A stretch of 64,000 nucleotides of DNA from an uncultured Phocaeicola sp. (GTDB taxonomy: Bacteria > Bacteroidota > Bacteroidia > Bacteroidales > Bacteroidaceae): positions 62,001 through 126,000 of the forward strand of contig CALUJS010000002.1 in assembly GCA_944321015.1 (NCBI GenBank). The letters are read 5' to 3'. Made by a program: the position numbers and the translations under genes. Positions within the stretch are counted from its first letter, which is position 1. Each line of letters begins with the position of its first letter. The notes beneath the pieces were generated by a model. That model searched no databases. It saw nothing but the letters and a program-made list of their open reading frames with translations, and had not been told where the DNA came from. This document shows positions 18,317-25,329 of the stretch, in pieces.

Positions 18317-18895
18317 TCACCACCCTCCCGTCAGGAGCAGGATGATGCCCACGGGGAGCGCCGTGCGTTCGCGCAGCTGCCTGATGGCGCGCTTCTTCTG
18401 TGTCTTGACGGTCTCTATGGCGATGTGGAGCTGCTCGGCAATCTCTTCGTTGCGCTTGCCCTCCATGGCCAGGAGGAACACCTCGCGGCACTTGGGCGCC
18501 AGGTGGTCGACGGCTTGGTAGATTCTCCGGTAGACCTCTTCGTCGAACATGGGCCCGTCGGCCGCTTCCTCGTGGCGGATGGCGGCCCACTGCTCGGCGT
18601 GGCGTTGCTTCACGTCCTGGTGTTTCAGATAGTCGAGCGAGGCATTGCGCACGGCCGTGTAGAGATAGGTCTTGAACGAGGGATAGGAGAGGAAGACCAT
18701 CTGCTTGTTCCACATGTTGACGAACAGCTCCTGCACGATGTCTTCCGCCACGTCCTGCCGGGGCACGAACTGCCGGCAATACATCACCAGCGAGCGGTAA
18801 TAGTCCGTGTAGAGTGTCCGGTAGGCCTGCGGCTCCTGCCGGTTGATGCTCCGTAGAAATGTGTCCTCACGAAAGGCCATGTGTGCGTACTTCAT
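18317..18895 (-). CDS. ECF RNA polymerase sigma factor (orphan)
   Basis: 192 aa from the ATG at 18895; the ATG at 18880 is an alternative. Region 2 is at about 25-95 (LVMYCRQFVPRQDVAEDIVQELFVNMWN) and region 4 at about 130-185 (LAPKCREVFLLAMEGKRNEEIAEQLHIAIETVKTQKKRAIRQL). These are typical of Bacteroidetes FecI-like factors that pair with FecR. No FecR, SusC or SusD gene adjoins it. The closest FecR without its own sigma gene starts at 24154. A -7 box lies at 18939-18946 and a 23-bp dyad array further upstream. Confidence 0.93.
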   Translation of the reverse strand: MKYAHMAFREDTFLRSINRQEPQAYRTLYTDYYRSLVMYCRQFVPRQDVAEDIVQELFVNMWNKQMVFLSYPSFKTYLYTAVRNASLDYLKHQDVKQRHAEQWAAIRHEEAADGPMFDEEVYRRIYQAVDHLAPKCREVFLLAMEGKRNEEIAEQLHIAIETVKTQKKRAIRQLRERTALPVGIILLLTGGW

Positions 18896-18938
18896 TATTC
18901 CCGGCACGCGTCGCCGTCCGGGGCGGCCCATGCCGATG

Positions 18939-18946
18939 CAAAGGTA
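18939..18946 (-). promoter_or_regulatory. -7 box of the orphan ECF sigma gene
   Basis: TACCTTTG on the minus strand, 43 bp before the start codon at 18895. Confidence 0.5.
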
Positions 18947-19096
18947 TGGATTTTTTAGCGAAATGCAACTTTTCCACACCGCTTAATGCGCCCGATGCGC
19001 TTTTTGTCAGCCTCCGTCCCCCGTCGCCTTGCGGTTTGACAGCGCGCCGTCCGGCGGTTTCTCCATCCGGAGGAGACACCGCTCTCATCCCTTCCG

Positions 19097-19224
19097 CGAC
19101 ACCTGTCTACATCCCGGTCAGATGTACGTCTGATGGTGTGTCAGATGTACGTCTGACGCATCGAGAGATGTACGTCTGACGTAGTGAGAGATGTACGTCT
19201 GACCGTGGTGCAGACACGGGTCTC
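19097..19224. repeat. 23-bp phased dyad array, AGAnGTACnTCT family, 4 clear and 2 diverged units
   Basis: AGATGTACGTCT occurs four times with centres at 19125.5, 19148.5, 19171.5 and 19194.5, exactly 23 bp apart. One step upstream (19102.5) stands GACACCTGTC and one step downstream (19217.5) AGACACGGGTCT. Both are dyads of different sequence in the same phase. The array lies upstream of the orphan sigma gene and downstream of the ExuT-like gene. The rest of the 18896-19353 gap shows nothing else apart from the -7 box. Confidence 0.9.
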
Positions 19225-19353
19225 GGCGACGGCGCGACAGGGGTCGTCCCCGCATCGACATCCGTGCGAAGGGGGATGATGTGACAGAACGCCGGGGCGG
19301 CATCGAGCCGCGCCCCGGCGTTCAGACGATATGTGCGTGAAGCGTGTCTCCGG

Positions 19354-20637
19354 CTATGCCAAGGTCTTCCGCGGAAGGAAGAGCTGCAGGCAGCACCAGG
19401 CCAGGAGATAGGCGAAGCCGGCAATCATGAACACCACGAAGTAGCTGCCCGTAATCTCCAGCACGTTGCCCACGAACGAGGCGGCCAGCACGCCGCCGAT
19501 GGAGCCTGCGAAGCTCGACATCGAGGTCATCGTGGCCACGCTGCTCTTCGGGTAGTAGTCGGACACCACGGTGTAGATGTTCGACGCCCAGCCCTGATGG
19601 GCGAAGCAGGCCAGGCTGATGATGAGGATGGAGCCCCACAGCGAGTCCATGCCCGGGATGAGCAGCACGGGGATGACCAGCAGGGCGCACACGAGCAGCC
19701 CCGTGCGGCGCGAGAAGCTCACGCTGCGCCCCATGTTGATGAGCTTCGACGAGATGTAGCCGCCCGCTATGCCGCCGAACGACGAGAAGGTGTAGATGAC
19801 GATGAGCGGCAGCACCATCTGCTGGATGTGCACGCCGTAGGCCTTCTCCATGAAGTCGGGCGTCCAGAACAGGAAGAACCACCACACCCAGTCGCACACG
19901 AAGCGCGCCAGGCAGATGCCCACCGAGCTGCGCTGCTTCATCAGCTGCCACCATCCGGGGCTCTGGGCGGCCTGCTGCGCGGCGGCTTCGGCCTCGCGCC
20001 TGTCGTCCTGGTTGATGTAGTCGTATTCGGCCCGGCTCAGCTTCTTGGCCTCCCGGGGGATGCGGTAGAACAGCAGCCAGAACACCATCCACACCAGGCC
20101 CAGCGCTCCGGTGATGATGAAGGCCGCCTGCCATCCGTAGGCCACGGTGACACAGGTCACGATGATGGGCGAGACCACGGCGCCCACGTTGCTTCCGGCG
20201 TTGAATATGCCCGTGGCCAGGGCGCGTTCCTTCACGGGGAACCACTCGGCCGTGGCCTTGATGGCGGCGGGGAAGTTGGCGCTCTCGCCCAGCCCCAGGA
20301 AGAAGCGGGCTATGCCGAATCCCAGCGGACCGCGCGCCGCCGCGTGGAAGCATCCCGCCAGGCTCCACACCACGATGGCCACGGCATAGGAGATGCGCGT
20401 GCCGAACTTGTCGATGACGCGCCCGATGAACAGCAGGCCGATGGCATAGGCGGCCTGGAAGGCGGAGACGATGTAGCCGTAGTCGGCTTCGGAGATGTGG
20501 ATGTCGTCGGTGATGATGGGCTTCAACATGCCCAGCACCTGGCGGTCGATGTAGTTGATGGTCGTTGCGAAGAACAGCAGGGCGATGATGCGCCAGCGGT
20601 AGTGTCCCACTTTGGGGGCGGTGGAAGGGATGCTCAT
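19354..20637 (-). CDS. MFS transporter, anion:cation symporter (ExuT-like) family
   Basis: 427 aa with about 12 membrane segments. The stretch FFLGLGESANFPAAIKATAEW followed by ALATGIFNAGSNVGAVVSP is the signature of hexuronate/phthalate-type (ACS) permeases such as ExuT. These proteins take up glucuronate or galacturonate with protons. No uronate catabolic gene adjoins it, so the substrate stays open. It is a single-gene unit with a -7 box at 20688-20695. Confidence 0.88.
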   Translation of the reverse strand: MSIPSTAPKVGHYRWRIIALLFFATTINYIDRQVLGMLKPIITDDIHISEADYGYIVSAFQAAYAIGLLFIGRVIDKFGTRISYAVAIVVWSLAGCFHAAARGPLGFGIARFFLGLGESANFPAAIKATAEWFPVKERALATGIFNAGSNVGAVVSPIIVTCVTVAYGWQAAFIITGALGLVWMVFWLLFYRIPREAKKLSRAEYDYINQDDRREAEAAAQQAAQSPGWWQLMKQRSSVGICLARFVCDWVWWFFLFWTPDFMEKAYGVHIQQMVLPLIVIYTFSSFGGIAGGYISSKLINMGRSVSFSRRTGLLVCALLVIPVLLIPGMDSLWGSILIISLACFAHQGWASNIYTVVSDYYPKSSVATMTSMSSFAGSIGGVLAASFVGNVLEITGSYFVVFMIAGFAYLLAWCCLQLFLPRKTLA

Positions 20638-20687
20638 TGCATGTGTGTTTTTATGGGTTAATAGCTTTAAGATTGTTATTCGGCAGA

Positions 20688-20695
20688 CAAAAGTA
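20688..20695 (-). promoter_or_regulatory. -7 box of the ExuT-like gene
   Basis: TACTTTTG on the minus strand, 50 bp before the start codon. The surrounding GGCAGACAAAAGTACG also precedes the sigma-54 activator gene (23734-23749). Confidence 0.5.
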
Positions 20696-20730
20696 CGGAC
20701 TTTCGGTCAATATCCCTAGCATGGGGATAT

Positions 20731-20766
20731 AAAAAAATCCGCCGCCCTCGAAGGAAGGCAACGGAT
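20731..20766 (-). terminator. Rho-independent terminator after secG
   Basis: Read on the minus strand: a 10-bp stem ATCCGTTGCC/GGCGGCGGAT with two G-U pairs, a 10-base loop and a run of seven T (20731-20737). It lies 34 bp past the secG stop and closes the sigma54-lptE-TPR-secG operon. Confidence 0.75.
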
Positions 20767-20799
20767 TGGGATACGGATGTAAACAAAAGCTGTCCTGCT

Positions 20800-21183
20800 T
20801 CATTGTTGAGCCTCGCCCGTGGCGGGAGCATCCTCTGCGGGAGCCTGTTGCCCGGCGGGAGTCGCCGTGGAGGCATCGAAGCCGGGGATGCCTTGCGGGT
20901 TGGTCTGGCTTTCTCTCTGTGCCTCGTTCAGCAGCACGGAGTCCTGTTGGCCGGCGGTGGGGAGGGCATAAGCAGAGATTACGCTTACCACAACCATGAA
21001 TATGGCCAGTCCCCAGGTGGCTTTCTCGAGCACGTCGGTCGTCTTGCGCACGCCCATGATTTGGTTTGACGAAGCGAAACCGGCAGCCAGGCCGCCGCCT
21101 TTTGAGTTCTGAATCAGTACGATGAAGCACATCAGGATGGATGCGACAACAATCAAGCAGACTAATATTACAAATACGGTCAT
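20800..21183 (-). CDS. secG: Preprotein translocase subunit SecG
   Basis: 127 aa with two membrane helices (about 3-24 and 58-78) around the conserved loop QNSKGGGLAAGF, as in SecG. It assists SecYEG-dependent export. The C-terminal tail after residue 80 is long, hydrophilic and rich in Ala, Gln and Glu, as in other Bacteroidetes SecG proteins. It follows the TPR-like gene by 1 bp, last in the operon. Confidence 0.93.
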   Translation of the reverse strand: MTVFVILVCLIVVASILMCFIVLIQNSKGGGLAAGFASSNQIMGVRKTTDVLEKATWGLAIFMVVVSVISAYALPTAGQQDSVLLNEAQRESQTNPQGIPGFDASTATPAGQQAPAEDAPATGEAQQ

Positions 21184-21184
21184 T

Positions 21185-21940
21185 TTAGTTATTGGATTTA
21201 GCGTTAATAATCAATTCTTCCAAGTGCTTTATTTGGTCTGCAAAGTAAGTGCTTTTTTTTGGATATTTCAAACTAAGCTTTTTAATTATTTCGATGGCTT
21301 TGCCATAACGCTGCTGTTTGATGTAAATCTTGGCCAGCGTTTCGGTGAAATAGCTGTCGTCTTCGGCTTCCGCCGGCTCGTCGTTCGCAGGCCGTTCGTT
21401 GCGGGTCGTGCCGGGAGGGGGCGTGACGTCGGCCTGCTCCGTTTTGTGATGGAAGGGGAATCCGTCTTCGGCTTCCCGGATGAAGCGGTCTATCAATGTC
21501 TGGCCTCGCATGGGGGGCACCTCGGGGTCGGCAGCCGCTTGCGAAGGCTCCTGCCGCAGCAGGTACGAGGCATAGTCGGTGGCGATGCCGTTGCCGATGG
21601 CCGCATAGGTCGACTCTTCGGGCATGGATGAGAGGAAGGCGTCGATGATGGCCAGTGTGCGGTGTTCTTCGTTGTCGGTGGCGGCTTGGGGGAGCTGTCC
21701 GTCTCCGTCGGCCTGGAGGAAGCGGTGAAGCTCCGCCCGGTTGACGATGTAGATGACCGAGCGGCACAGCTCGTCGGCAAACGAAGGGTCGCGCAGCAGG
21801 CTCAGGTTCTTCAGATAGAGGAACTGTGCGGGCTGGAAGTAGGGATGGCGCTCCACCAGCCCGCGCAACGTGTCGAGCGTGTCGGCGTTCAGCCGCTCGG
21901 GGTGGGCCATCCATGTCTGCAGGTCTGTCATAGGCTCCAT
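21185..21940 (-). CDS. TPR-like conserved protein of the lptE-secG operon
   Basis: 251 aa, no signal peptide. The N-terminal part (MTDLQTWMAHPERLNADTL, then RHPYFQPAQFLYLKNL) has the look of a Bacteroidales family found between lptE and secG. The middle (about 140-195) is low in complexity and hydrophilic. The last 60 residues (TETLAKIYIKQQRYGKAIEI) form one tetratricopeptide-like helix pair. The position between an LPS-assembly lipoprotein and SecG hints at envelope biogenesis, but no activity can be read from it. Confidence 0.8.
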   Translation of the reverse strand: MEPMTDLQTWMAHPERLNADTLDTLRGLVERHPYFQPAQFLYLKNLSLLRDPSFADELCRSVIYIVNRAELHRFLQADGDGQLPQAATDNEEHRTLAIIDAFLSSMPEESTYAAIGNGIATDYASYLLRQEPSQAAADPEVPPMRGQTLIDRFIREAEDGFPFHHKTEQADVTPPPGTTRNERPANDEPAEAEDDSYFTETLAKIYIKQQRYGKAIEIIKKLSLKYPKKSTYFADQIKHLEELIINAKSNN

Positions 21941-21947
21941 ACGCGGG

Positions 21948-22469
21948 TTACCAGTTGGCCACGGTGGCGTTGAATATTTGGTCTACGATGTCCTTCGTCA
22001 TGTCTTCCAGCAGGCCGTCCTGCACGGAGGTGAGCTGCAGGGTGGAGTCGTAGGTCTGCGAGGCGGTGAACTTCTGCTCGAAGTCTTCGGCATGGTTGGT
22101 GTTGTTCACAAAGCGCACGTTGATGGTCAGCCTCAGCTCCACCTGGGCCGAAAGGCCGTCGGCGGCCACCGACTTGTTGTAGACATCGTAGCCCGTGATT
22201 TCGCCGGACAGCTCCAGGTCGCCGCCCTGGCGCACGAACCGGAGCTTCGTCTGCTGCGCGTAGGCATCCTGCAGCTTGTTGTTGAAGAGCGGGGCCAGCG
22301 GGCCGTACTGATAGAGGGCGCGGTTCTCGAAGTTGCTGATGGAGATGGTCTTCACCTTGTCATAGTTTATCGACGCGCCGTTGAAGCGGTATGACACGGT
22401 GCACGACAGCATCGTGAGCAGCACGAAGAGCGTGGCGGCGCCCCGGCGCAACAGTTTATTCCAAGTCAT
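21948..22469 (-). CDS. lptE: LPS-assembly lipoprotein LptE-like
   Basis: 173 aa. Lipoprotein signal peptide with Cys23 in TMLSCTVSYRFNG, followed by a compact alpha/beta domain with SISNFENRALYQYGPLAPLFN and a Gly-Glu-Ile beta segment (GDLELSGEITGYDV). This matches the LptE/LptE-like family of Bacteroidetes, which plugs LptD and helps insert LPS. The start codon lies 14 bp inside the 3' end of the sigma-54 activator gene, so the genes are coupled. Confidence 0.85.
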   Translation of the reverse strand: MTWNKLLRRGAATLFVLLTMLSCTVSYRFNGASINYDKVKTISISNFENRALYQYGPLAPLFNNKLQDAYAQQTKLRFVRQGGDLELSGEITGYDVYNKSVAADGLSAQVELRLTINVRFVNNTNHAEDFEQKFTASQTYDSTLQLTSVQDGLLEDMTKDIVDQIFNATVANW

Positions 22470-23718
22470 ATTCTTTGAGTTTACGGTATAGGGTTCGTTC
22501 GGATATGTTCAGGTCGCGGGCCGCGTTCTTGCGCTTGCCGTGGTTCTTCTCGAGCGCTTTCTTGATGAGCTCGCGTTCGGCGTCGTCCAGCGACAGCGAT
22601 TCTTCGGCATACTCGGCGGTGTCCTGCACCTCGGCGTTCGTTGCCGGCTTGGCCGGGACGGATATGTCGATGGTGGGCATCCGGGTCACGGGGGCGGGTA
22701 CGAGCTGCACGGAAGGCGACGGTTGCGGATAGTAGGGCACGGACGACTGCATGTTGCCCGTGCCTCCGGCTTGCCGTTCGGCCATGAGGTCGTGCACCAG
22801 CTTTTTCAGCTCGGTCACGTCGCTGCGCATGTCGAACAGTATCTTGTAGAGAATCTCGCGCTCGTTCTCGAATCCGGAAGCCTGGCCCGACGCGCGTCGC
22901 GGAGCCAGCGTGGGGAAACGGCGGTCTTCGTGCAGGGGGATGTAGGTCTGCAGCGTGTCGGCGTCAATCTCGCGCTTCTTTTCGATGATGGATATCTGCT
23001 CGGTGATGTTCTTCAGTTCGCGGATGTTGCCCGGCCACGGGTAGGCCAGCAACACACGCCGCGCCTCGTCGGTGAGCTGGATGGGCGGCATGTGGTAGTT
23101 TTCGGCAAAGTCCGACGCGAACTTGCGAAACAGCAGGTAGATGTCGTCCCGGCGTTCGCGCAGGGGCGGTATCTTGATGGGCACGGTGTTGAGACGGTAG
23201 TAAAGGTCCTCGCGGAAGCGTCCGTCGGCGATGGCTTCGGTCAGGTTGACGTTGGTGGCCGCCACGATGCGCACGTTGGTCTTCTCCACCTTCGACGAGC
23301 CCACTTTGATGAATTCGCCCGTTTCCAACACGCGCAACAGACGTGCCTGCGTGGAAAGCGGCAGTTCGCCCACCTCGTCCAGGAAGATGGTGCCGCCGTT
23401 GGCCTCGCCGAAATATCCCTTGCGCTCGCCTATGGCACCGGTGAAGGCTCCCTTTTCGTGGCCGAACAGTTCGGAGTCGATGGTGCCTTCGGGTATGGCT
23501 CCACAGTTGACTGCGATGTATTGTCCGTGTTTGCGGCTGCTGTTCTGGTGGATTATCTTCGGAAAATGCTCTTTGCCCACGCCGCTTTCGCCGGTGATGA
23601 GCACCGACAGGTCGGTGGGCGCCACTTGGATGGCTATGTCGATGGCGCGGTTCAGCCCCTCGGAGTTGCCGATGATGCCGAACTTCATTTTTACTTGTTG
23701 GATTTCAGATGCGACCAT
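22456..23718 (-). CDS. Sigma-54-dependent transcriptional activator without receiver domain
   Basis: 420 aa from the ATG at 23718 (MVASEIQQVKMKFGIIG). AAA+ domain about 15-245 with Walker A GESGVGKE, the sigma-54 contact loop GAFTGA, Walker B GTIFLDEVGEL and the arginine-finger region REDLYYRLN. A variable linker (about 255-375) leads to a Fis-type helix-turn-helix (AARDLNISERTLYRKLKEYDLE). There is no N-terminal sensor, so activity is probably controlled by level or by partners. It heads the operon with lptE and secG, a common Bacteroidales arrangement. Confidence 0.93.
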   Translation of the reverse strand: MVASEIQQVKMKFGIIGNSEGLNRAIDIAIQVAPTDLSVLITGESGVGKEHFPKIIHQNSSRKHGQYIAVNCGAIPEGTIDSELFGHEKGAFTGAIGERKGYFGEANGGTIFLDEVGELPLSTQARLLRVLETGEFIKVGSSKVEKTNVRIVAATNVNLTEAIADGRFREDLYYRLNTVPIKIPPLRERRDDIYLLFRKFASDFAENYHMPPIQLTDEARRVLLAYPWPGNIRELKNITEQISIIEKKREIDADTLQTYIPLHEDRRFPTLAPRRASGQASGFENEREILYKILFDMRSDVTELKKLVHDLMAERQAGGTGNMQSSVPYYPQPSPSVQLVPAPVTRMPTIDISVPAKPATNAEVQDTAEYAEESLSLDDAERELIKKALEKNHGKRKNAARDLNISERTLYRKLKEYDLE

Positions 23719-23738
23719 GGTTGTTTTGATTTGGCAGA

Positions 23739-23746
23739 CAAAAGTA
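23739..23746 (-). promoter_or_regulatory. -7 box of the sigma-54 activator operon
   Basis: TACTTTTG on the minus strand, 20 bp before the start codon at 23718. It supports this start, since longer readings would run through the promoter. Confidence 0.55.
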
Positions 23747-23811
23747 CGAATAACGGCGGAATATAACTGCAATTTTGGCAGTTTTTTAGGGAATTCTTGC
23801 TAACGGCCGGA

Positions 23812-23935
23812 CGGCCGCGAGCGTCCATATGCCGGCTCGTGGGCGTCCATATGCCGGCTCGTGGGCGCCCATATGTCGGCTCGTGAGCGTGCATATGTCC
23901 GCTCGCGGGCGTGCATATGCAGGCTTAAGCCCTGC
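23812..23935. repeat. 22-bp phased dyad array, CATATG family, 5 units
   Basis: CATATG starts at 23826, 23848, 23870, 23892 and 23914, exactly 22 bp apart. Units are close to GAGCGTCCATATGCCGGCTC, a 20-bp quasi-palindrome, which makes this the cleanest member of the family. It lies between the divergent sigma-54 activator and FecR genes. The remaining 23936-24153 leader shows A+T-rich sequence but no clear -7 box for fecR. Confidence 0.95.
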
Positions 23936-24153
23936 AAAAAGCGGTCTTCCGCGCCGGGATGTGAAAAGACGTGTCTGATGTGGTATTTATAGGTGCAGTT
24001 GACGCGGAACGCGCCAAAGAAATCAAGGCAAAACGTATGCGTCGACATCTCCTTGTGTTAAAAATTAACCTCGCTCTAAAAATTTTCAAGAATGTTGTAC
24101 CCCTTTTGGGCCGATGAATCGTCTTTCCATTACGATTAACCGAAAAAAGACAT

Positions 24154-25311
24154 ATGGCACAGACAGACATAGAACAACTTATCGCGGCGGAATTGCTGGG
24201 CGAAACGCTGTCGGCGGAAGAGCGTCGGCAACTGGATGCGTGGCTCGACGAGGAGCCGACGCACCGCGAGCAATACGCCCGCATCCGCATGGCGCGCTTC
24301 TCGGCTGCGCGTTACGACGCGTATCGTCAAATCAATGCCGACCGCGCCTATCATGATTTCCTGAAAAAGACGCGCCGCGCCTCGCGCAGAAAACTCTACA
24401 TGCAGATTGCGGCCGCATGTCTCGTTCCCCTGTTTATCATTGCCGGCAGCATCTGGGTGAAGCATTACGACAAGGCGCCGTCCGAACCCGTGGCCGCCAT
24501 CATGCCGGGCACCACGCACGCCGTGTTGCAGACGGCTGCGGGCGATTCCATCGTGCTCAACCGTGAGACGTTGGCGCAGGTTGCCGTCGATGTGTCGGGC
24601 ACCGGGCTGCGCACCACTCCGCGCGGTCTCGTGATGCCTTCGTCCGACGTCGCAAAGCCAGCCTCGTCCGACAATTCGCAGAATGTGCTCCGCACGGCTG
24701 AAAACGGCGAGTTCTACGTCATGCTTGAGGATGGCACGGTCGTACACCTTAATTATAATACCACGCTCCGTTATCCGGAACACTTTTCCGACAAGGAACG
24801 CATGGTCTACCTGGAGGGCGAAGCCTACTTTGAAGTGGCCGCAGACAAGGACAGGCCGTTTAAGGTCATGACCCGCGACGTGACCATTCGCCAATATGGC
24901 ACGTCGTTCAATGTGAACACCTATTCCAAACACGTCACCGAGGTGGTGTTGGTGAGCGGCAGCATCGGGGTGCAGAACGAGGAGGAAGAATACATGCTGA
25001 AGCCCAATGACCGGATGCGGATGGACAGCTCGTCCGACCGCCTGAGCATCGAGCCTGTGGACGTGAAGCCTTATGTGGCCTGGCACGAAGGCCGCTTCGT
25101 GTTCGACAACGAGAGTCTGGGCGACATCATGGAAACCCTCTCGCACTGGTATGCCGTCGACGTGGTGTTTGACAATCCGGCCCTGCGCGACCTGCATTTC
25201 ACCGGCAACATGGATCGCTACGGCAAGTTGTCGCCCATCCTGCGTTCCATCAGTCAGACCGTGGGCTTGCGCATCGTAATCAAGAATCGAACTATCTATA
25301 TTTATCAATAA
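24154..25311 (+). CDS. FecR-family anti-sigma factor without adjacent sigma gene
   Basis: 385 aa. The N-terminal cytoplasmic helix region (about 1-80, with ELLGETLSAEERRQLDAWL) is the sigma-binding part. One membrane segment spans about 83-102. The FecR domain is at about 180-290 (ENGEFYVMLEDGTVVHLN, YLEGEAYFEVAADKDRPF) and DUF4974 is C-terminal (about 310-383, FDNESLGDIMETLSHWYAVDV). It lies 18 bp before the SusC gene and starts a five-gene locus. No ECF sigma gene precedes it, and the 435-bp upstream gap encodes none. The orphan sigma at 18317 is the nearest candidate partner (inference). Confidence 0.93.
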   Translation: MAQTDIEQLIAAELLGETLSAEERRQLDAWLDEEPTHREQYARIRMARFSAARYDAYRQINADRAYHDFLKKTRRASRRKLYMQIAAACLVPLFIIAGSIWVKHYDKAPSEPVAAIMPGTTHAVLQTAAGDSIVLNRETLAQVAVDVSGTGLRTTPRGLVMPSSDVAKPASSDNSQNVLRTAENGEFYVMLEDGTVVHLNYNTTLRYPEHFSDKERMVYLEGEAYFEVAADKDRPFKVMTRDVTIRQYGTSFNVNTYSKHVTEVVLVSGSIGVQNEEEEYMLKPNDRMRMDSSSDRLSIEPVDVKPYVAWHEGRFVFDNESLGDIMETLSHWYAVDVVFDNPALRDLHFTGNMDRYGKLSPILRSISQTVGLRIVIKNRTIYIYQ

Positions 25312-25329
25312 TCTAAAGTAATCAACATC

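Noticed and set aside
23812..23935. Possible CRISPR array at the CATATG repeats
   Set aside because: The full 22-bp unit repeats with no unique spacers, there are only 4-5 units, and no cas gene lies in the window.
23936..24153. A decayed sigma-factor gene upstream of the second FecR
   Set aside because: I checked the frames for region 2 or region 4 motifs and found none; a short lysine/arginine-rich stretch near 24010-24060 is not enough.
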